Assembly: GCA_027310845.1 (NCBI GenBank)
Contig: DAIDAB010000155.1
Span: 1-5,199, forward strand
Reading direction: 5' to 3'
DNA from: a bacterium
GTDB taxonomy: Archaea > Thermoproteota > Nitrososphaeria > Nitrososphaerales > CADDZS01
DNA: 5,199 nucleotides
Below are positions 4,274 through 5,199 of the stretch, piece after piece; the stretch's first letter is position 1, and each line of letters opens with the position of its first letter. The notes under the pieces were generated by a model, which did not search any database, was not told where the DNA came from, and was given only the letters and a program-made list of their open reading frames with translations. A program made the position numbers and the translations under genes.

Positions 4274-4552
4274 ATGGCGACCATCACCCATTACAGTGCC
4301 GGACACTGGCCAACTCTTGAAACATTGCTTATGATCGAGAAGACAATAAAGGAAGCAGATGTCCCTCCGAAAAGAACGGAGCTCTGGAAATCGCTACCAA
4401 AAAAGATGATGTATCAGACGTTTAAAAAGGCCTTGGATTACTTGGACGCTTCCGGGAAAATCATAGTTGATAGAAATGATAGAGTAGTCTGGGTAGCAGC
4501 TTACAATCCGAAGCTTCAGGAGCTATTCGAAAAGGCAATTCGAGTAAGGTAA
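4274..4552 (+). CDS. Small winged-helix DNA-binding protein, archaeal
   Basis: A 92-residue protein that I place in an abundant archaeal family of small winged-helix proteins, probably transcription regulators. Helix 1 is WPTLETLLMIEKTIKEAD. Then comes PKRTELWKSLPKKMMYQTFK, covering the helix-turn and recognition helix, the helix KKALDYLDASGKI, and the wing KIIVDRNDRVVWVAAYNPKL. The strands around the charged DRNDR turn form the wing. A C-terminal helix (ELFEKAIRV) may dimerise. ATG 4274 is supported by the TATA box at 4240-4250; there is no Shine-Dalgarno site, as expected for leaderless genes. It stands alone, divergent from the winged-helix remnant at 4103-4234. It might act as antitoxin or regulator for the RelE-like gene downstream, but about 160 bases separate them, so this is speculative. 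The target is unknown. Confidence 0.8.
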   Translation: MATITHYSAGHWPTLETLLMIEKTIKEADVPPKRTELWKSLPKKMMYQTFKKALDYLDASGKIIVDRNDRVVWVAAYNPKLQELFEKAIRVR

Positions 4553-4561
4553 CGCGGGATC

Positions 4562-4684
4562 CTAAGTTTTAACAGAACTAACCGACGATATGTAGAACTG
4601 GGCTTTCTCCATTTGGATTCTTTCTAGCCATTCACCTTCGGCAGCCAATGATGCCTTTTCATACAGGCGTGCCCACTTTCCCAT
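4562..4684 (-). CDS. Possible 40-residue small protein
   Basis: Minus-strand ATG at 4684-4682 to a TAG at 4564-4562. The product begins MGKWARLYEKASLAAEGEWL and continues ERIQMEKAQFYISSVSSVKT, with a plausible amphipathic helix. The frame is open upstream for about 12 more codons without a better start. It fills a gap between two plus-strand genes. No family is recognised and the short length makes chance likely. It could also be the remains of a larger gene. Confidence 0.22.
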   Translation of the reverse strand: MGKWARLYEKASLAAEGEWLERIQMEKAQFYISSVSSVKT

Positions 4685-4710
4685 GATTAAGGCGGAAGCC
4701 GTCGCCGTAA

Positions 4711-5088
4711 GAGGAAAAGTTCAAACAAATATTATTCATCTCAAGAGCAAAGAGAGAAATATTACGATTCAAATCCGAGGATGTTGAGATCAGACTTGAT
4801 CCTGAATGCTACTCTTGGTTTACCAAATTACCGATAGGTGAAACAAGGAAAAAGATAGAATCTATGCTGGATACGCTTAAAGAAAGACCGGATGCTGGAG
4901 ATCACGTCTCGAGGCATCTCTGGCCCAAGACCATAGCTTACCTAGAAGTCAATAACCTGTTCCGATATGAAATAGATAGAGCTATGCGAGCTTCTTACAC
5001 AATTAGGCGTGATGAAGCTAAGATCATAGTTAGGGTGATCGAAATCTTCCAAGATCACAAGAGCTACGAGAAGAGATTCCACTACTAA
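4711..5088 (+). CDS. Archaeal RelE-like toxin domain, N terminus unclear
   Basis: A RelE-superfamily toxin domain of the archaeal type, which would inhibit translation by mRNA cleavage. The frame is open from 4711. The domain seems to begin near 4783 with VEIRLDPECYSWFTKLP, then the helix RKKIESMLDTLKERPDAGDH. There follow VSRHLWPKTIAYLEVNNLFR, the strand ASYTIRRDEAKIIVRVIEIF and the end DHKSYEKRFHY. The NNLFRYE and HK.YEKRF.Y signatures are typical of archaeal RelE relatives. The only canonical start in frame is ATG 4864, which would delete the first strand and helix, leaving 74 residues. An ATG at 4781 lies one base out of frame, and one extra base after it would give MVEIRLDP, the expected N terminus. 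So the gene is either decayed, affected by a sequence error, or uses a non-standard start. No partner antitoxin is evident immediately upstream. Its stop overlaps the end of the opposing gene at 5085. Confidence 0.65.
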   Translation, partial: EEKFKQILFISRAKREILRFKSEDVEIRLDPECYSWFTKLPIGETRKKIESMLDTLKERPDAGDHVSRHLWPKTIAYLEVNNLFRYEIDRAMRASYTIRRDEAKIIVRVIEIFQDHKSYEKRFHY

Positions 5089-5199
5089 GAGCTCAATATC
5101 TGTTGCAATTTTGTCCCAGTGATGTTTGCAATTGCGCTCGTTACGCCCGAAAATCTAGCAAATCGTCTCATAATCTTGATCGTCTTTCCCAGTGTAATT
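5085..5199 (-). CDS. C-terminal end of a gene leaving the window (partial)
   Basis: The minus-strand frame is open from the window edge for 37 residues (ITLGKTIKIMRRFARFSGVT, then SAIANITGTKLQQILSS) and stops with TAG at 5087-5085. It is basic and helical. It is convergent with the RelE-like gene and overlaps its stop codon, a tight packing that suggests a real gene end. An ATG inside (ARG-rich start MRRFARF) could also open a tiny frame. Family not recognisable from this piece. Confidence 0.4.
   Translation of the reverse strand, partial: ITLGKTIKIMRRFARFSGVTSAIANITGTKLQQILSS

Overview
The window looks archaeal, probably from an uncultured lineage. TATA-like boxes lie about 25-33 bases upstream of several start codons, at 4240-4250, 808-816 and 3310-3319. 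Most genes lack a Shine-Dalgarno sequence, and the proteins are of archaeal flavour: a zinc-ribbon protein with five membrane segments, a small winged-helix protein with an IVDRNDRVVW/AAYNPKLQ tail, and archaeal-type RelE toxins. The phylum cannot be fixed from this sequence; a Bathyarchaeia- or Nitrososphaeria-like source is only a guess.

Layout, left to right. 1-285: the tail of an upstream gene and a 47-residue small gene whose frame seems to continue after a slip. 297-646: a small protein with two membrane segments, split by an apparent frameshift. 682-815 (-): a decayed C-terminal remnant of a winged-helix regulator. 845-1274: an intact hicB-hicA toxin-antitoxin pair with a TATA box and an inverted repeat at its promoter. 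1275-1462: no gene seen. 1463-2051 (-): the fullest copy of the winged-helix regulator, in two overlapping frames. 2052-2248: a repeat- and hairpin-rich intergenic stretch. 2249-2697: an intact relB-relE pair ending in a compact hairpin. 2748-3163: an unknown gene split over two frames. 3164-3336: intergenic, with a hairpin, a T-run and a promoter. 3337-4101: the zinc-ribbon membrane protein. 4103-4234 (-): a second winged-helix remnant. 4274-4552: the small winged-helix protein, probably leaderless. 4562-4684 (-): a doubtful 40-residue frame. 4711-5088: an archaeal RelE-like toxin domain with no usable start codon at its expected N terminus. 5085-5199 (-): the C-terminal end of a gene leaving the window.

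The region reads as a toxin-antitoxin-rich accessory stretch with gene decay. The most notable pattern is that one minus-strand winged-helix family occurs three times (one near-full, two remnants). Each copy lies directly upstream of, and divergent from, a plus-strand toxin-antitoxin or regulator gene. All three share an almost identical 25-base block near the 3' end of the gene. A second pattern is that several genes would be restored by a single-base change, which means either decay or assembly errors. The hicBA, relBE and zinc-ribbon genes are intact, so errors are not uniform.
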